Source: Nocardioides sp. GY 10127 (GTDB lineage: Bacteria; Actinomycetota; Actinomycetes; Propionibacteriales; Nocardioidaceae). Taken from it: DNA of 64,000 nt. Location: positions 124,001-188,000 of the forward strand of contig NZ_STGL01000002.1 in NCBI RefSeq assembly GCF_004919085.1. Reading direction: 5' to 3'. A model generated the notes under the pieces. It was not told the origin of the DNA and did not search any database. It worked only from the letters and a program-made list of their open reading frames with translations. The translations under genes and the position numbers were made by a program. Positions within the stretch are counted from its first letter, which is position 1, and each line of letters starts with the position of its first letter. Below, in pieces: positions 20,203 to 28,302 of the stretch.

Positions 20203-21258
20203 TCAGACGCAGGCGACGAGGCCGGCGACCACGGTCACGCTGCGCGCGGTGCTCGGGCCGCCCTCCCAGCCGCTGAGCTGGGCCCGGACCCGGAGCAGGC
20301 CCGTGGAGAGCAGGCTGCCGGCCGGCACCGTGACGCTCTGGGTGGAGGACCCCGTGGCGGTGACGGTGGTGAGGGTGGTGGAGTCGTTCGGGTAGGTCAC
20401 CCGGTACGCGGTGGCGCCGGCGACCGCGGGCCACGTGAGGGTGGCCGAGCCGGAGACGCCCTGGACCAGGGCGCCGCAGGACACCACCGGCGTCGAGGTC
20501 GCCTGGGTGGAGAGGGACGCCGTGAGGGGCACCGCGTCGGTCCAGGCGCCCGTGGCCCCGGCCGCTCCGCCGCCGAGGCTGAGCAGGGCGACGAGCGCGG
20601 CCACGACGCCGGTGCGGCGGCCGCGGCGGCCCGCCCCGGCGCTCCGACCGGCCGCGCGGTGGCTGCCGGGCCGGGCCTGCGGGGTGACGGGGCCGGCGGG
20701 GTCGGTCGTGGTGGCGGGGTCGGTGGTGGCGGCGGGGTCGGCGCTGTCCGGCGCCGTGGTCGCCGGCCTCACGCGCGGGCGCACGACGATGGTGAGCAGC
20801 ACGGCCGCGTAGGCGCCGAGGAGGAGCAGGCCGTAGGGGCCGGAGAGCCAGCTGACGGCGTAGCCGACCCACGGGACGTGGGCGACGACCCGGTCGGCAG
20901 TGGCGACCGTGTACGTCGTGGGGTCGTCGGCGGGGTTGGCGTCGCCGCGCAGGGTGAGGACCCCGGCGCCGTCGCCAGTCTCCTGGACGGCCACGAGCCG
21001 GTGGGTCACCCGGGAACCCGTGGCGGTCGGGACCGAGACCACGTCCCCGACGCCGAGGTCCGCGGCGTCGACCTGGTGGGCGAGCGCGAGCGAGCCCGCC
21101 GGGATCGCCGGCGCCATGGAGCCGGAGCGGAAGAGCAGGACCCGGACGTCCAGCACGAGCCCGGCGAGCAGGAGGACCAGGCAGACGGTGCCGACCACCG
21201 CCCCGGCGGTGAGCAGGAGGTCGCCGAGCCGCGACGTCCGGGTGCGGGCGGTGCTCAC
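20203..21258 (-). CDS. SipW-type signal peptidase fused to an exported substrate-like domain
   Basis: 351-aa fusion. Residues 1-160 are a SipW-type signal peptidase I: membrane helix (about 13-38), catalytic Ser47 in RSGSM, His86 in VTHRLV in place of the usual Lys, a GDANP motif, and a second helix at 142-160. A Pro/Thr/Ala-rich linker (161-200) leads to a second signal-like sequence (Arg-rich, then hydrophobic 217-238, then GATGAWTD). The final domain (about 255-351) resembles the stand-alone product of 23412-23810: both have SCG at the start, W..V.GAT.YRV.Y in the middle and TVV.GLV..C at the end. The gene overlaps the upstream gene by four bases. A peptidase joined to its own probable substrate is unusual. 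Confidence 0.85.
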   Translation of the reverse strand: MSTARTRTSRLGDLLLTAGAVVGTVCLVLLLAGLVLDVRVLLFRSGSMAPAIPAGSLALAHQVDAADLGVGDVVSVPTATGSRVTHRLVAVQETGDGAGVLTLRGDANPADDPTTYTVATADRVVAHVPWVGYAVSWLSGPYGLLLLGAYAAVLLTIVVRPRVRPATTAPDSADPAATTDPATTTDPAGPVTPQARPGSHRAAGRSAGAGRRGRRTGVVAALVALLSLGGGAAGATGAWTDAVPLTASLSTQATSTPVVSCGALVQGVSGSATLTWPAVAGATAYRVTYPNDSTTLTTVTATGSSTQSVTVPAGSLLSTGLLRVRAQLSGWEGGPSTARSVTVVAGLVACV

Positions 21259-21881
21259 GAGAGGTCCGAGGTGCCGGTGAAGGTGAGCGTCACGTCGGTG
21301 GTGGCTCCCGACAGGCCCAGCGCGGCGGTGAGCGGCAACGTGACCTCGACGCAGACGGTCTCCGAGGCGCCGGCGGCCAGCGTCCGCTTGGTGGAGACGA
21401 GGCTGCCCCCGAGCACCGTGGCCGCGCCGGCCAGGCTCGACCCGGAGCAGGTCTGGGCGAGCCCACTGCCGGTGACGCTCGAGGCGCCGGTGACATCGAC
21501 TTCGAGGGCGGTGAGCAGGCCCTTGCCGTCGGTGTTCGTGCCGCTGCTCGTGGCCGTCCAGGCCAGGGGCACGGTGCCGTTGTTCTCGAGGGTGAGGACG
21601 GCGGCCGTGGAGCTTCCCGGCACGAGGCCGGACAGCGAGAGGTCGCTGAAGGAGGCGACCGAGTCCGCGCCGTCCGCCTGGAGGTCGAGGGTGCCGGTGG
21701 CGATCGTGGCGCCGCCGACGACCACCGAGTCGGTCCAGAACGCCTGGGTGGAGGTCACGAAGAGCATCGCGACGGCGCCCAGCCCCAGGCCGGCGCGCAG
21801 CCGGCGGGAGGCCAGGAGGCGGGCCGGCCCGGGCGTGAGGCGGCCCGGGGAGCGCTCGGTTCGGTCAACGTGCCGCGGCAT
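21255..21881 (-). CDS. SipW-dependent-type signal peptide protein (TasA/camelysin-like)
   Basis: Exported protein of 208 aa. A basic N-terminus and hydrophobic stretch end in TQAFWTDS, the alternate-type signal cleaved by SipW peptidases. The mature part is a Thr/Ser/Gly-rich beta domain ([35 protein letters not shown]) with two Cys residues. It is clearly related to the 23807-24427 product. It overlaps the upstream signal peptidase by 17 bases and the downstream fusion by four. Surface fibre or matrix function is only inferred from TasA. Confidence 0.85.
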   Translation of the reverse strand: MPRHVDRTERSPGRLTPGPARLLASRRLRAGLGLGAVAMLFVTSTQAFWTDSVVVGGATIATGTLDLQADGADSVASFSDLSLSGLVPGSSTAAVLTLENNGTVPLAWTATSSGTNTDGKGLLTALEVDVTGASSVTGSGLAQTCSGSSLAGAATVLGGSLVSTKRTLAAGASETVCVEVTLPLTAALGLSGATTDVTLTFTGTSDLS

Positions 21882-22569
21882 GACGTCCTGCTCGTGCTCG
21901 GGGTGTGGGGTGGGGCTCGGTGGTGCGGCAGCCGGGCTGCTCGGGCTGGTCGGGCTTGTCGGCAGCCCCGGAGCGGTGCGACGGCAGCGGCTCGGGGAGC
22001 CGCGGGGAGGCCGCGGCGACGAGGACGGGGGCCGGTGCCCCGCTGCGTCCGCGCCGGAACCAGCCGACCGTGACCCGCAGCGCCATGAGCGCCGCGTAGG
22101 CCAGGAGCAGGCCGGCGACGACCTGGACGCCGGCCTCCCGCTGGGCGGTGGTGAAGGCGTTGGAGAGGTAGCCGAGCCGAGGCACCGCGTACCAGCGCTC
22201 CCCCACGACCTGGATGGGGAGCACCCAGGCGGGGTCCGGGTCGGGGTTGTCGTCGCCCTGGGTGCGGAAGACGGTCTTGCCCTGCCCGTTGACGCCGACG
22301 GCGACGATGCGGTGGGTGACGACCTCCGGCTCGCCCGAGCGGAGCTGGTAGGTGATGACGTCGCCGACCCGCAGGGTGGAGGCCTCCACGGGCCGGACGA
22401 CGACGAGCGTGCCCGGCGGCATGCCGGGACGCATGGAGCCGGTGAGGACGGTGTACGGCGTGGCTCCGCCCAGGCGGGGGACGACGACGGCCACCGAGAC
22501 CGTCGCCAGGGCGGCGACGAGCACCAGCCAGGCCAGGACCTGACCGAGGAATCGCACCAGTCCGCGCAT
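21865..22569 (-). CDS. SipW-type signal peptidase I
   Basis: Membrane protease of 234 aa. N-terminal helix at 8-31, catalytic Ser45 in LTGSM, His86 in VTHRIV, and the RTQGDDNPDPD motif of this group. A second helix lies at about 150-168, and the C-terminus is a long charged, disordered tail. The start ATG 22567-22569 follows GGTGAG; GTG 22576-22578 is also possible. The Ser/His arrangement is that of the ER/archaeal/SipW type rather than Ser/Lys LepB. It lies between two probable substrates. Confidence 0.88.
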   Translation of the reverse strand: MRGLVRFLGQVLAWLVLVAALATVSVAVVVPRLGGATPYTVLTGSMRPGMPPGTLVVVRPVEASTLRVGDVITYQLRSGEPEVVTHRIVAVGVNGQGKTVFRTQGDDNPDPDPAWVLPIQVVGERWYAVPRLGYLSNAFTTAQREAGVQVVAGLLLAYAALMALRVTVGWFRRGRSGAPAPVLVAAASPRLPEPLPSHRSGAADKPDQPEQPGCRTTEPHPTPRARAGRHAAAR

Positions 22570-22592
22570 CGTGCTCACCGGCTCGGGTCCGC

Positions 22593-23150
22593 TCAGACCT
22601 GCGTGAGCGTGATCGAGAGAGCGTCGATGAACGCGGTGACGTTCATGTTGTCGAGCGCGTCGGTGGCCCCGCCGTCGGGGAACGTGATGTTCAGGTCCAC
22701 GGTGACGACGTCGCCGTCCGTGACCGAGAGCGTGGTCGCGCTGCCGGTGATCAGGCTGGTGGCCGAGACGTCGGAGCCCTCGAAGTCGTCCAGGGCGTAG
22801 GTGGCGGCGAGGTTCATGAACGAGGCGTTCGTGAGGGACGGCTCGGAGACCTCGAGCTCCGCGTGCAGGTTCGTGCCGATCGCCGAGATGTCGAAGGTGC
22901 ACTCCATCGACAGGACGTCGCCGGGGACGAGGGTGACCGAGGCGAGGTTGACGCCGTTCTGCGCGACGCCCGACAGCCCTCCGGACAGGTCCCAGGTGCC
23001 ACAGCTCGGGGTCCAGCTGAGGTCACCGGTGGTGATGGTCTTCTGTGCCTGGTCGGCGTTCGTGTTCCAGTACGCGAGCGACCCGCCGCCCCCGAGGAGG
23101 AGGACGGCGGCGGTGGCGGCAGCGAGGCCGCCCTTGACGGTGTTCTTCAT
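22593..23150 (-). CDS. Alternate-type signal peptide protein (TasA-like)
   Basis: Exported protein of 185 aa. I chose ATG 23148-23150 (MKNTVKGGLAAATAAVLLLG) because AGGAGA precedes it and the signal then has the standard form, ending in GGSLAYWNTNAD. The mature part starts with GDLSWTPSCGTWDL and has the LVPGDVLSMECTF segment that it shares with the 25006-25656 product. First gene of the left-hand module; the signal peptidase follows 23 bases later. Probably a secreted surface or matrix protein. Confidence 0.85.
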   Translation of the reverse strand: MKNTVKGGLAAATAAVLLLGGGGSLAYWNTNADQAQKTITTGDLSWTPSCGTWDLSGGLSGVAQNGVNLASVTLVPGDVLSMECTFDISAIGTNLHAELEVSEPSLTNASFMNLAATYALDDFEGSDVSATSLITGSATTLSVTDGDVVTVDLNITFPDGGATDALDNMNVTAFIDALSITLTQV

Positions 23151-23255
23151 GGGGGGAATCTCCTGGTGCATGGCGGTGGGGGGGGTTCCCGGCTCCCTCC
23201 CGAGGTGCCGGTGACGATGAGATTGGCCTGAGGTCACGGGCGCCTGAACCCTTCG

Positions 23256-23326
23256 CGGTCGGGTCCGACCGAACGCAGCGGTCCGGGTCTGACCCGGGCC
23301 AGGCGTCCGTAGCCCGTTCGGGCTAC
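23256..23326. repeat. Three short palindromes upstream of the left SipW module
   Basis: Between the two modules (gene-free 23151-23411) lie three successive perfect palindromes: 23256-23271 (7-bp arms), 23283-23297 (7-bp arms, one central base) and 23309-23326 (8-bp arms, TT loop). They follow the right module and precede the left module, so they could be terminator hairpins, operators or both. Confidence 0.5.
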
Positions 23327-23411
23327 GTCCCACCCCGGTCCACCTGCGAAAACGTGTGCGCGGTCGCAGCCCGGTCCAGTCCGCGACCAGACCACCGGGC
23401 GGGCGCTCGGG

Positions 23412-23810
23412 TCAGGTGCAGACGCCCACGAGACCGCCGACGACGGTGACCGTGCGGGTGTTCGAGGCGGTCGAGACCCACGTGCTGCCCAGCAGCGCGG
23501 AGACGGTGACGGTGCTGCTGCCGAGCACGGCCGTGAACGACTGCGACAGGGTCGCGGCCGACACGTCGTGGTCGGCGCCGCTGTAGCGGACGCGGTAGCC
23601 CGTGGCACCGGGCACGGCCGTCCAGGTGACCTGCGCGCCGCCGAGGGTCAGCAGCCCGCAGCTCAGCACCGGGCCGGTCGGCCCCGCCGCGGTCACGGTG
23701 GTGCCGGTGAGGGCACCGGCGTCCGACCAGGCCGCCTCGGCGGCGCCGCCCGTCGGCGTCACCAGCACCAGCAGCCCGGCCGCGAGCGCGGGGAGCAGCC
23801 GCCGGCTCAC
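23412..23810 (-). CDS. Small exported protein with Ig/FnIII-like domain
   Basis: Exported protein of 132 aa starting at GTG 23808-23810, which overlaps the upstream stop by four bases (GTGA). Signal sequence (SRRLLPALAAGLLVLVTP) ends in GAAEAAWSD, the same AW(T/S)D junction as its neighbours. The mature domain has SCG near its start, WTAVPGATGYRVRY in the middle and a closing VGVCT, so a disulphide may close a beta-sandwich of FnIII type. It is the free-standing counterpart of the C-terminal half of the 20203-21258 fusion. Confidence 0.8.
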   Translation of the reverse strand: MSRRLLPALAAGLLVLVTPTGGAAEAAWSDAGALTGTTVTAAGPTGPVLSCGLLTLGGAQVTWTAVPGATGYRVRYSGADHDVSAATLSQSFTAVLGSSTVTVSALLGSTWVSTASNTRTVTVVGGLVGVCT

Positions 23811-24427
23811 GTCACGACCGAGGAGGCCTGGACGCTCACGGCCACCGTGGCGACCACCCCCATGAGCGTGGAGGGCGCGGCGGCGTCGAGCGCGACCTGC
23901 ACGCACAGCGACGTCGAGCCGCCCCCGGCGAGCGGGCCCTGGGCGGTCACGACCGTCGCCGAGGACGAGGTGAGCGCCACGTCCGTGGCCAGCACGGTCC
24001 CGCCGGTGCAGGTGGCCGAGGAGCCCGAGCCGGAGCGGGTGCCGCCGGCGCGGACGGTGAGCCGCAGCGCCGTCGCGGTGGAGTAGGCGGTGGCGCCCGC
24101 CCCGCCCAGGCTGCTGCTGAGGGTCCACGACAGTGCCGCGGTGCCGTTGTTCTGCACCACGACCACCTCGGCGGCCGACGAGCCCGGCACCATCGCGGCC
24201 ATGGTCAGGGTCGTCGAGGCCCGGTTGTCCGACCCGTCCAGGCGGACGTCGAGGGTGCCGGCCGTGACGGTGGTGCCGGTGAGGTCCGCGGAGTCCGTCC
24301 ACGCGGCCCAGGTCGGGCGGACGCCGACGAGGCCGAGCAGCGCGAGGCCGACGAGCCAGGGGGCGGCTCGTCGGCTGTCTCGTCGGCGCAGTCGACGGGG
24401 GCGGGGCCGACGGCGACTACCCGGCAC
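23807..24427 (-). CDS. SipW-dependent-type signal peptide protein (TasA/camelysin-like)
   Basis: Exported protein of about 206 aa. An Arg-rich N-terminus is followed by a hydrophobic stretch ending in TWAAWTDSADLTG, then a Thr/Ser/Gly-rich beta domain (TAGTLDVRLDG, MVPGSSAAEVVVVQNNGTAAL). It is the paralogue of 21255-21881. The start is uncertain: GTG 24425-24427 overlaps the end of the signal peptidase gene by 11 bases and is my choice; an upstream in-frame start would extend it by 27 residues. Third gene of the right-hand module. Confidence 0.8.
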   Translation of the reverse strand: MPGSRRRPRPRRLRRRDSRRAAPWLVGLALLGLVGVRPTWAAWTDSADLTGTTVTAGTLDVRLDGSDNRASTTLTMAAMVPGSSAAEVVVVQNNGTAALSWTLSSSLGGAGATAYSTATALRLTVRAGGTRSGSGSSATCTGGTVLATDVALTSSSATVVTAQGPLAGGGSTSLCVQVALDAAAPSTLMGVVATVAVSVQASSVVT

Positions 24428-25004
24428 GGTGGAGCCCGACGGGCAGGGCCGCCGTGCGACGCCGCGGCCGGGGGTGACGCCAGGCCCGCACGAGCGTGAC
24501 GGCGGCATAGCCGAACAGCCAGGTCGCAGCGCCGAGGGCGGCGAGCCGGCGCTGCTGGTGGTCCAGCAGCAGCGAGAGCCGGCCGAGGAGCGGCACGGAG
24601 TACCAGACCTTCCCCCGCACCTGCTCCGGGCGCACCCAGGCCGCGTCGGGGACGGGGTTGGCGTCGCCCTGGGTCCGCAGCCAGGTCCGGCCGTCCGGGC
24701 CGACGGTCTGGGCCACGACCCGGTGGGTGACGACGTCCGGGCGGTCGGAGGCCACCTGGTAGGTGATGACGTCGCCGACCCCGATCGAGCCGGTCCCGAC
24801 GTCCCTCACGACGACGAGCGCGCCGGGGGCGATGGTCGGCGTCATCGAGCCGGTGACGACGGCGTAGGGCACCGCACCCGACACGGCGGGCAGCCCGACG
24901 GCGAGCACGAGCGCCGAGCCGGCCAGGAGGGTGACGAGCAGGGCCACGCCGGTGACGAGCGGGTGGACGAGGCGGCGGGCGCCGCGCAGCAGCAGGCCGG
25001 CCAC
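24417..25004 (-). CDS. SipW-type signal peptidase I
   Basis: Membrane protease of 195 aa with helix at about 15-40, catalytic Ser53 in VTGSM, His94 in VTHRVV, the RTQGDANPVPD motif and a second helix near 152-170. The TGSM/THR pair marks the SipW/eukaryote-like class. It starts one base after the stop of the upstream alternate-type signal protein, so both should be made together. Paralogue of the 21865-22569 peptidase. Confidence 0.88.
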   Translation of the reverse strand: MAGLLLRGARRLVHPLVTGVALLVTLLAGSALVLAVGLPAVSGAVPYAVVTGSMTPTIAPGALVVVRDVGTGSIGVGDVITYQVASDRPDVVTHRVVAQTVGPDGRTWLRTQGDANPVPDAAWVRPEQVRGKVWYSVPLLGRLSLLLDHQQRRLAALGAATWLFGYAAVTLVRAWRHPRPRRRTAALPVGLHRAG

Positions 25005-25005
25005 G

Positions 25006-25656
25006 TCAGTCGTGCACCTGGTCGAGGCTGACGGTGTAGCCGCCGATGTCGGCGCTGGTCAGCTGGGTGGTGTTGTCCGCGGTCCCGGCGTAGGTGATGG
25101 TCAGGGTCGCCGCGATCGTCGCGCCGTCGTCGGCGTCGGTCACCTCGGTGGCGGCCACGGAGTCCACGGTGAACGTCCCGCCGACCGACAGCTCGCCCGC
25201 GAGGGCGCCGGTGGCGGTGGGCGAGGTCGTGGAGAGGGTGGCGCGCAGGTGCTCGCCGGTCGCGGCGAGCGTGAACGTGCAGTCCTTGGTGAGGACGTCA
25301 CCGGGCACCAGCCGCTGGCTGGCGGGTAGGAAGGCCGCGCCGGCCGGGTCCTCGGCGGAGTCGAGGGTCCACCCGGCCGCCGCGCACGTGCCGACGGTGG
25401 TGTCGGTGAGCGCCATGCTGCCCGCGGTGAGGTCGTCGACCCCGTCCACGGCGATGCCGTCCGTCCAGCTCGCCAGCGTGCCGCCCACCTGCAGCAGCAC
25501 CAGCACGCCGGCGCCCGCGGCGAGCGCGCTGCGCACGTACGGCAGGCGACGCCCGCGGGCACGGTGGCTGTGCGGGCCGGGGTGCGGGCCGAGGTGCGGG
25601 CCGGGGTGCGGACCGGGGTGCGCGGCGCCGGGCCGAGGGGCGGGCAGGATGGGCAT
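25006..25656 (-). CDS. Alternate-type signal peptide protein with N-terminal PGPH repeats
   Basis: Exported protein of 216 aa, first gene of the right-hand module. GGAG seven bases upstream supports ATG 25654-25656. Before the signal helix (ALAAGAGVLVLLQVGGTLASWTDG) the N-terminus has an unusual Pro/Gly/His tract (PGPHPGPHLGPHPGPHSH) encoded by a 12-base tandem repeat. The mature part has LVPGDVLTKDCTF, shared with the 22593-23150 product, and two Cys. The N-terminal tract would stay in the cytoplasm if the protein uses a normal signal. Confidence 0.82.
   Translation of the reverse strand: MPILPAPRPGAAHPGPHPGPHLGPHPGPHSHRARGRRLPYVRSALAAGAGVLVLLQVGGTLASWTDGIAVDGVDDLTAGSMALTDTTVGTCAAAGWTLDSAEDPAGAAFLPASQRLVPGDVLTKDCTFTLAATGEHLRATLSTTSPTATGALAGELSVGGTFTVDSVAATEVTDADDGATIAATLTITYAGTADNTTQLTSADIGGYTVSLDQVHD
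25571..25618. repeat. 12-base tandem repeat inside the PGPH-encoding segment
   Basis: Four tandem copies of a 12-base unit (TGCGGGCCGGGG on the plus strand, with single changes in copies 2 and 4) encode the His/Pro/Gly tract. Copy-number change would keep the reading frame. Confidence 0.85.
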
Positions 25657-25726
25657 GGGAGGGCTCCGTGGATGAGGGGGACGCCCTACCCATCGGCAGC
25701 CGGACCAGACGTCCTGCGGATTTCCC

Positions 25727-25764
25727 TCACGCGTTCTTCACGCGCTTCACACGCCCCTCACGCG
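25727..25764 (-). promoter_or_regulatory. Phased direct repeats upstream of the right SipW module
   Basis: Four direct repeats of TCACGCG (third copy TCACACG) start at 25727, 25738, 25747 and 25758, i.e. 11, 9 and 11 bases apart. They lie 71-108 bases upstream of the first gene of the island. Repeats at about one helical turn are typical binding sites of OmpR/PhoP-type response regulators, so this is a candidate operator. Confidence 0.45.
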
Positions 25765-25823
25765 AGGCCCTCCCGAAGGGGCCCGCCACCGGGGGCTCCA
25801 CCCGCCTCATCGGTGGGCGGAGC

Positions 25824-25852
25824 GGGGGACGCCGGCGACGCCGGCGTCCCCC
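25824..25852 (-). terminator. Terminator hairpin after pdxS
   Basis: A 13-bp GC-rich stem (25824-25836 with 25840-25852) with a three-base loop begins four bases after the pdxS stop. It would stop transcription from pdxS before the inserted SipW island. No T tract. Confidence 0.7.
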
Positions 25853-25856
25853 TGGC

Positions 25857-26765
25857 TCACCAGCCGCGCTCGGCGAACTGGATCGAGCGGGCCGGCTCGT
25901 CCACGTTGATGCCGACCATGGCCTCGCCGAGGCCGCGGGAGACCTTCGCGACCATGTCGGGGTCGTCGTAGAAGGTCGTGGCCTTCACGATCGCGGCCGC
26001 GCGCTGCTCGGGGTTGCCGGACTTGAAGATGCCGGAGCCCACGAAGACGCCGTCGGCGCCGAGCTGCATCATCATCGCGGCGTCGGCCGGGGTGGCGATG
26101 CCGCCCGCGGTGAACAGGACGACGGGGAGCGTGCCGGTGCGGGCGATCTCGGTGACGAGCTCGTAGGGCGCCTGGAGCTCCTTGGCGGCCACGTACAGCT
26201 CGTCCTCGGGCAGCGAGGTGAGCCGCTTGATCTCGGCGCGGATGGTGCGCATGTGGGTGACGGCGTTGGAGACGTCGCCCGTGCCTGCCTCGCCCTTGGA
26301 GCGGATCATCGCGGCGCCCTCGGTGATGCGGCGCAGCGCCTCGCCGAGGTTGGTGGCACCGCAGACGAACGGCACGGTGAACTGCCACTTGTCGATGTGG
26401 TGGGCGTAGTCCGCGGGGGTCAGCACCTCGGACTCGTCGATGTAGTCCACGCCCAGGCTCTGGAGCACCTGCGCCTCGACGAAGTGGCCGATGCGGGCCT
26501 TCGCCATCACCGGGATCGAGACCGCCTCGACGATGCCGTCGATCATGTCGGGGTCGCTCATGCGGGAGATGCCGCCCTGCGCGCGGATGTCCGCGGGCAC
26601 GCGCTCGAGGGCCATGACGGCCACGGCGCCGGCGTCCTCGGCGATCTTGGCCTGCTCGGGGGTGACCACGTCCATGATCACGCCACCCTTGAGCATCTCG
26701 GCCATGCCGCGCTTGACGCGGTCGGTGCCGGTGACGGACTGCTCGGTGTGCTGCGACTCGCTCAT
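25857..26765 (-). CDS. pdxS: Pyridoxal 5'-phosphate synthase subunit PdxS
   Basis: PLP synthase of 302 aa that condenses ribose phosphate, glyceraldehyde phosphate and ammonia from PdxT. Motifs include [35 protein letters not shown] with a catalytic Lys, and the C-terminal [14 protein letters not shown] phosphate site. Start ATG 26763-26765 (MSESQHTEQ); no clear ribosome site is seen, and an in-frame start 24 bases upstream exists. A strong terminator follows, so pdxT far downstream must be expressed from another promoter. Confidence 0.96.
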   Translation of the reverse strand: MSESQHTEQSVTGTDRVKRGMAEMLKGGVIMDVVTPEQAKIAEDAGAVAVMALERVPADIRAQGGISRMSDPDMIDGIVEAVSIPVMAKARIGHFVEAQVLQSLGVDYIDESEVLTPADYAHHIDKWQFTVPFVCGATNLGEALRRITEGAAMIRSKGEAGTGDVSNAVTHMRTIRAEIKRLTSLPEDELYVAAKELQAPYELVTEIARTGTLPVVLFTAGGIATPADAAMMMQLGADGVFVGSGIFKSGNPEQRAAAIVKATTFYDDPDMVAKVSRGLGEAMVGINVDEPARSIQFAERGW

Positions 26766-26853
26766 GAAGCGCATGCTACGGCGCGACACGCCGGAGCCGT
26801 GAGTCCGCCCGCCCCTGCTCGGGACGAGCGGTCCGCAACGTCGCCGGGAGGCC

Positions 26854-27468
26854 TCAGAGCGGGCGGCCGACGGCCTGCTTGTAGACCTTCCGGATGCGGA
26901 ACACGACCGTGTAGGTGTTGGCGAACGCGAGGATCCACAGGGCCGCGTACATGAGCCACGGGAAGCCGAAGATGGCCCCCAGACCGGTGGCCACGAGGAT
27001 GAGGACGAGGCGGTCGGCCCGCTCCGCGAGCCCGCCCTTCGCGTCCAGGCCCAGCGACTCGGCCTTGGCCCGCGCGTAGGAGGTCACCGCGCCCATGACC
27101 AGGCAGTACAGGCTCAGGCAGAGGTAGACGTAGTGGTCGCCGGGGCCGGCGAAGTACAGCGCCAGGCCGCCGAAGACGGCCCCGTCGCCGATCCGGTCGA
27201 GCGTGGAGTCCCAGAACGAGCCGAACAGCGACGAGCGGCCGGTGCTGCGCGCCATCTGCCCGTCGATGAGGTCGGAGAAGACGAAGCAGGTGATGAACAC
27301 CGTGCCCGCCAGCAGGTGGCCGGTCGGGTAGAAGACGAGCGCGCCCGCCGCCACCCCCACCGTGCCGACGAACGTCACCGTGTCGGGGCTCACGCCCATC
27401 GCCACGAGGAGTCGCACCACCGGCGCCAGCACGACGCCCTGCCAGAAGCCCTTGAACCTGTCCAACAT
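26854..27468 (-). CDS. Phosphatidylinositol phosphate synthase (CDP-alcohol phosphatidyltransferase)
   Basis: Membrane enzyme of 204 aa joining CDP-diacylglycerol and inositol phosphate. The full CDP-alcohol signature is present: D..DG..AR, eight residues, G...D...D (in [20 protein letters not shown] followed by WDSTLDR). About six helices. In mycobacteria the homologue PgsA1 lies next to a HIT gene and thrS, as here. The acyltransferase and PimA mannosyltransferase genes that often follow are absent; pdxS comes next. Confidence 0.9.
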   Translation of the reverse strand: MLDRFKGFWQGVVLAPVVRLLVAMGVSPDTVTFVGTVGVAAGALVFYPTGHLLAGTVFITCFVFSDLIDGQMARSTGRSSLFGSFWDSTLDRIGDGAVFGGLALYFAGPGDHYVYLCLSLYCLVMGAVTSYARAKAESLGLDAKGGLAERADRLVLILVATGLGAIFGFPWLMYAALWILAFANTYTVVFRIRKVYKQAVGRPL

Positions 27469-27480
27469 CGCAGCGGGACC

Positions 27481-28302
27481 CTACCTGTCCCGGCCGAGAA
27501 GCAGCGCCTCGGCCTCCGCGACCGCGGTCGGCGCACCCGTCACGTTCCACCGCTTGCCGCCGGCCTCGACCAGGCTCGCGGCTCCCCCGACGCCGAGCAC
27601 GAGCGCGGCCCCGGGCAGCCTGTCCCAGTCGGGCAGGCTGTGCTGGAACTGGAGGCCGAACCGGCCCTCGGCCACCGCCGTGGAGTCCATGGACGACGAG
27701 CCGAGCGAGCGCGTCGTGGCCAGGCCCTGCACCGCGCGGCGCCAGGCGTCGCCCACGGGCCCCACCTGCCAGGTGGGGTGCAGGTAGGTCGCCGCGCCGC
27801 TGTGCGCGAGGTCCACGTCGTCGAGCCGCGGCAGCGGCACGCCGTTGCGGGTGGTGGGCACGTCGGGGCCGCCGACGAAGGTGCGGGCCTGACCCGCGTG
27901 GTGGCCGGGGTCGTGCACCGCCCCCAGCAGGACGTCGGTCGCGCCGGTCGTCCCGACGGGGCGCAGCGCGAGCGCGGAGCACCACCACGGCAGGCCGGCC
28001 ACGAAGTTCCAGGTGCCGTCCACCGGGTCGATGACCCACTCGCGGCCGGAGGCGGACTCGCTGGTCGCGCCCTCCTCGCCGAGCACGCCGTCGTCCGGCC
28101 GCTCCTCGGCGAGCCGGCGCAGCACGTGCGCCTCGGCCGCCTTGTCGGCGGCCGTCACGACGTCGGAGACGCTGGTCTTGCGGTCGGTGGCGATCCGGCC
28201 GTCGGACTCGGCCCGCATGGCGGCCGCGAGCTCCGCGGCCTCGCGGACGAGCTCGCCGGCGAGGCGGACGTCGTCCTCGCTCACGTGCATCGCGGCCCCC
28301 AT
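27481..28302 (-). CDS. Inositol monophosphatase family protein
   Basis: Mg-dependent phosphatase of 273 aa. Metal-binding motifs are GEEG, WVIDPVDGTWNFVAGLP and a C-terminal DWDRLPGAAL. Substrate could be inositol phosphate (fitting the inositol-phosphate lipid gene 12 bases downstream) or histidinol phosphate (HisN-like). I place the start at ATG 28300-28302, which overlaps the HIT stop (TGATG); ATG 28288-28290 is also possible. Confidence 0.88.
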   Translation of the reverse strand: MGAAMHVSEDDVRLAGELVREAAELAAAMRAESDGRIATDRKTSVSDVVTAADKAAEAHVLRRLAEERPDDGVLGEEGATSESASGREWVIDPVDGTWNFVAGLPWWCSALALRPVGTTGATDVLLGAVHDPGHHAGQARTFVGGPDVPTTRNGVPLPRLDDVDLAHSGAATYLHPTWQVGPVGDAWRRAVQGLATTRSLGSSSMDSTAVAEGRFGLQFQHSLPDWDRLPGAALVLGVGGAASLVEAGGKRWNVTGAPTAVAEAEALLLGRDR

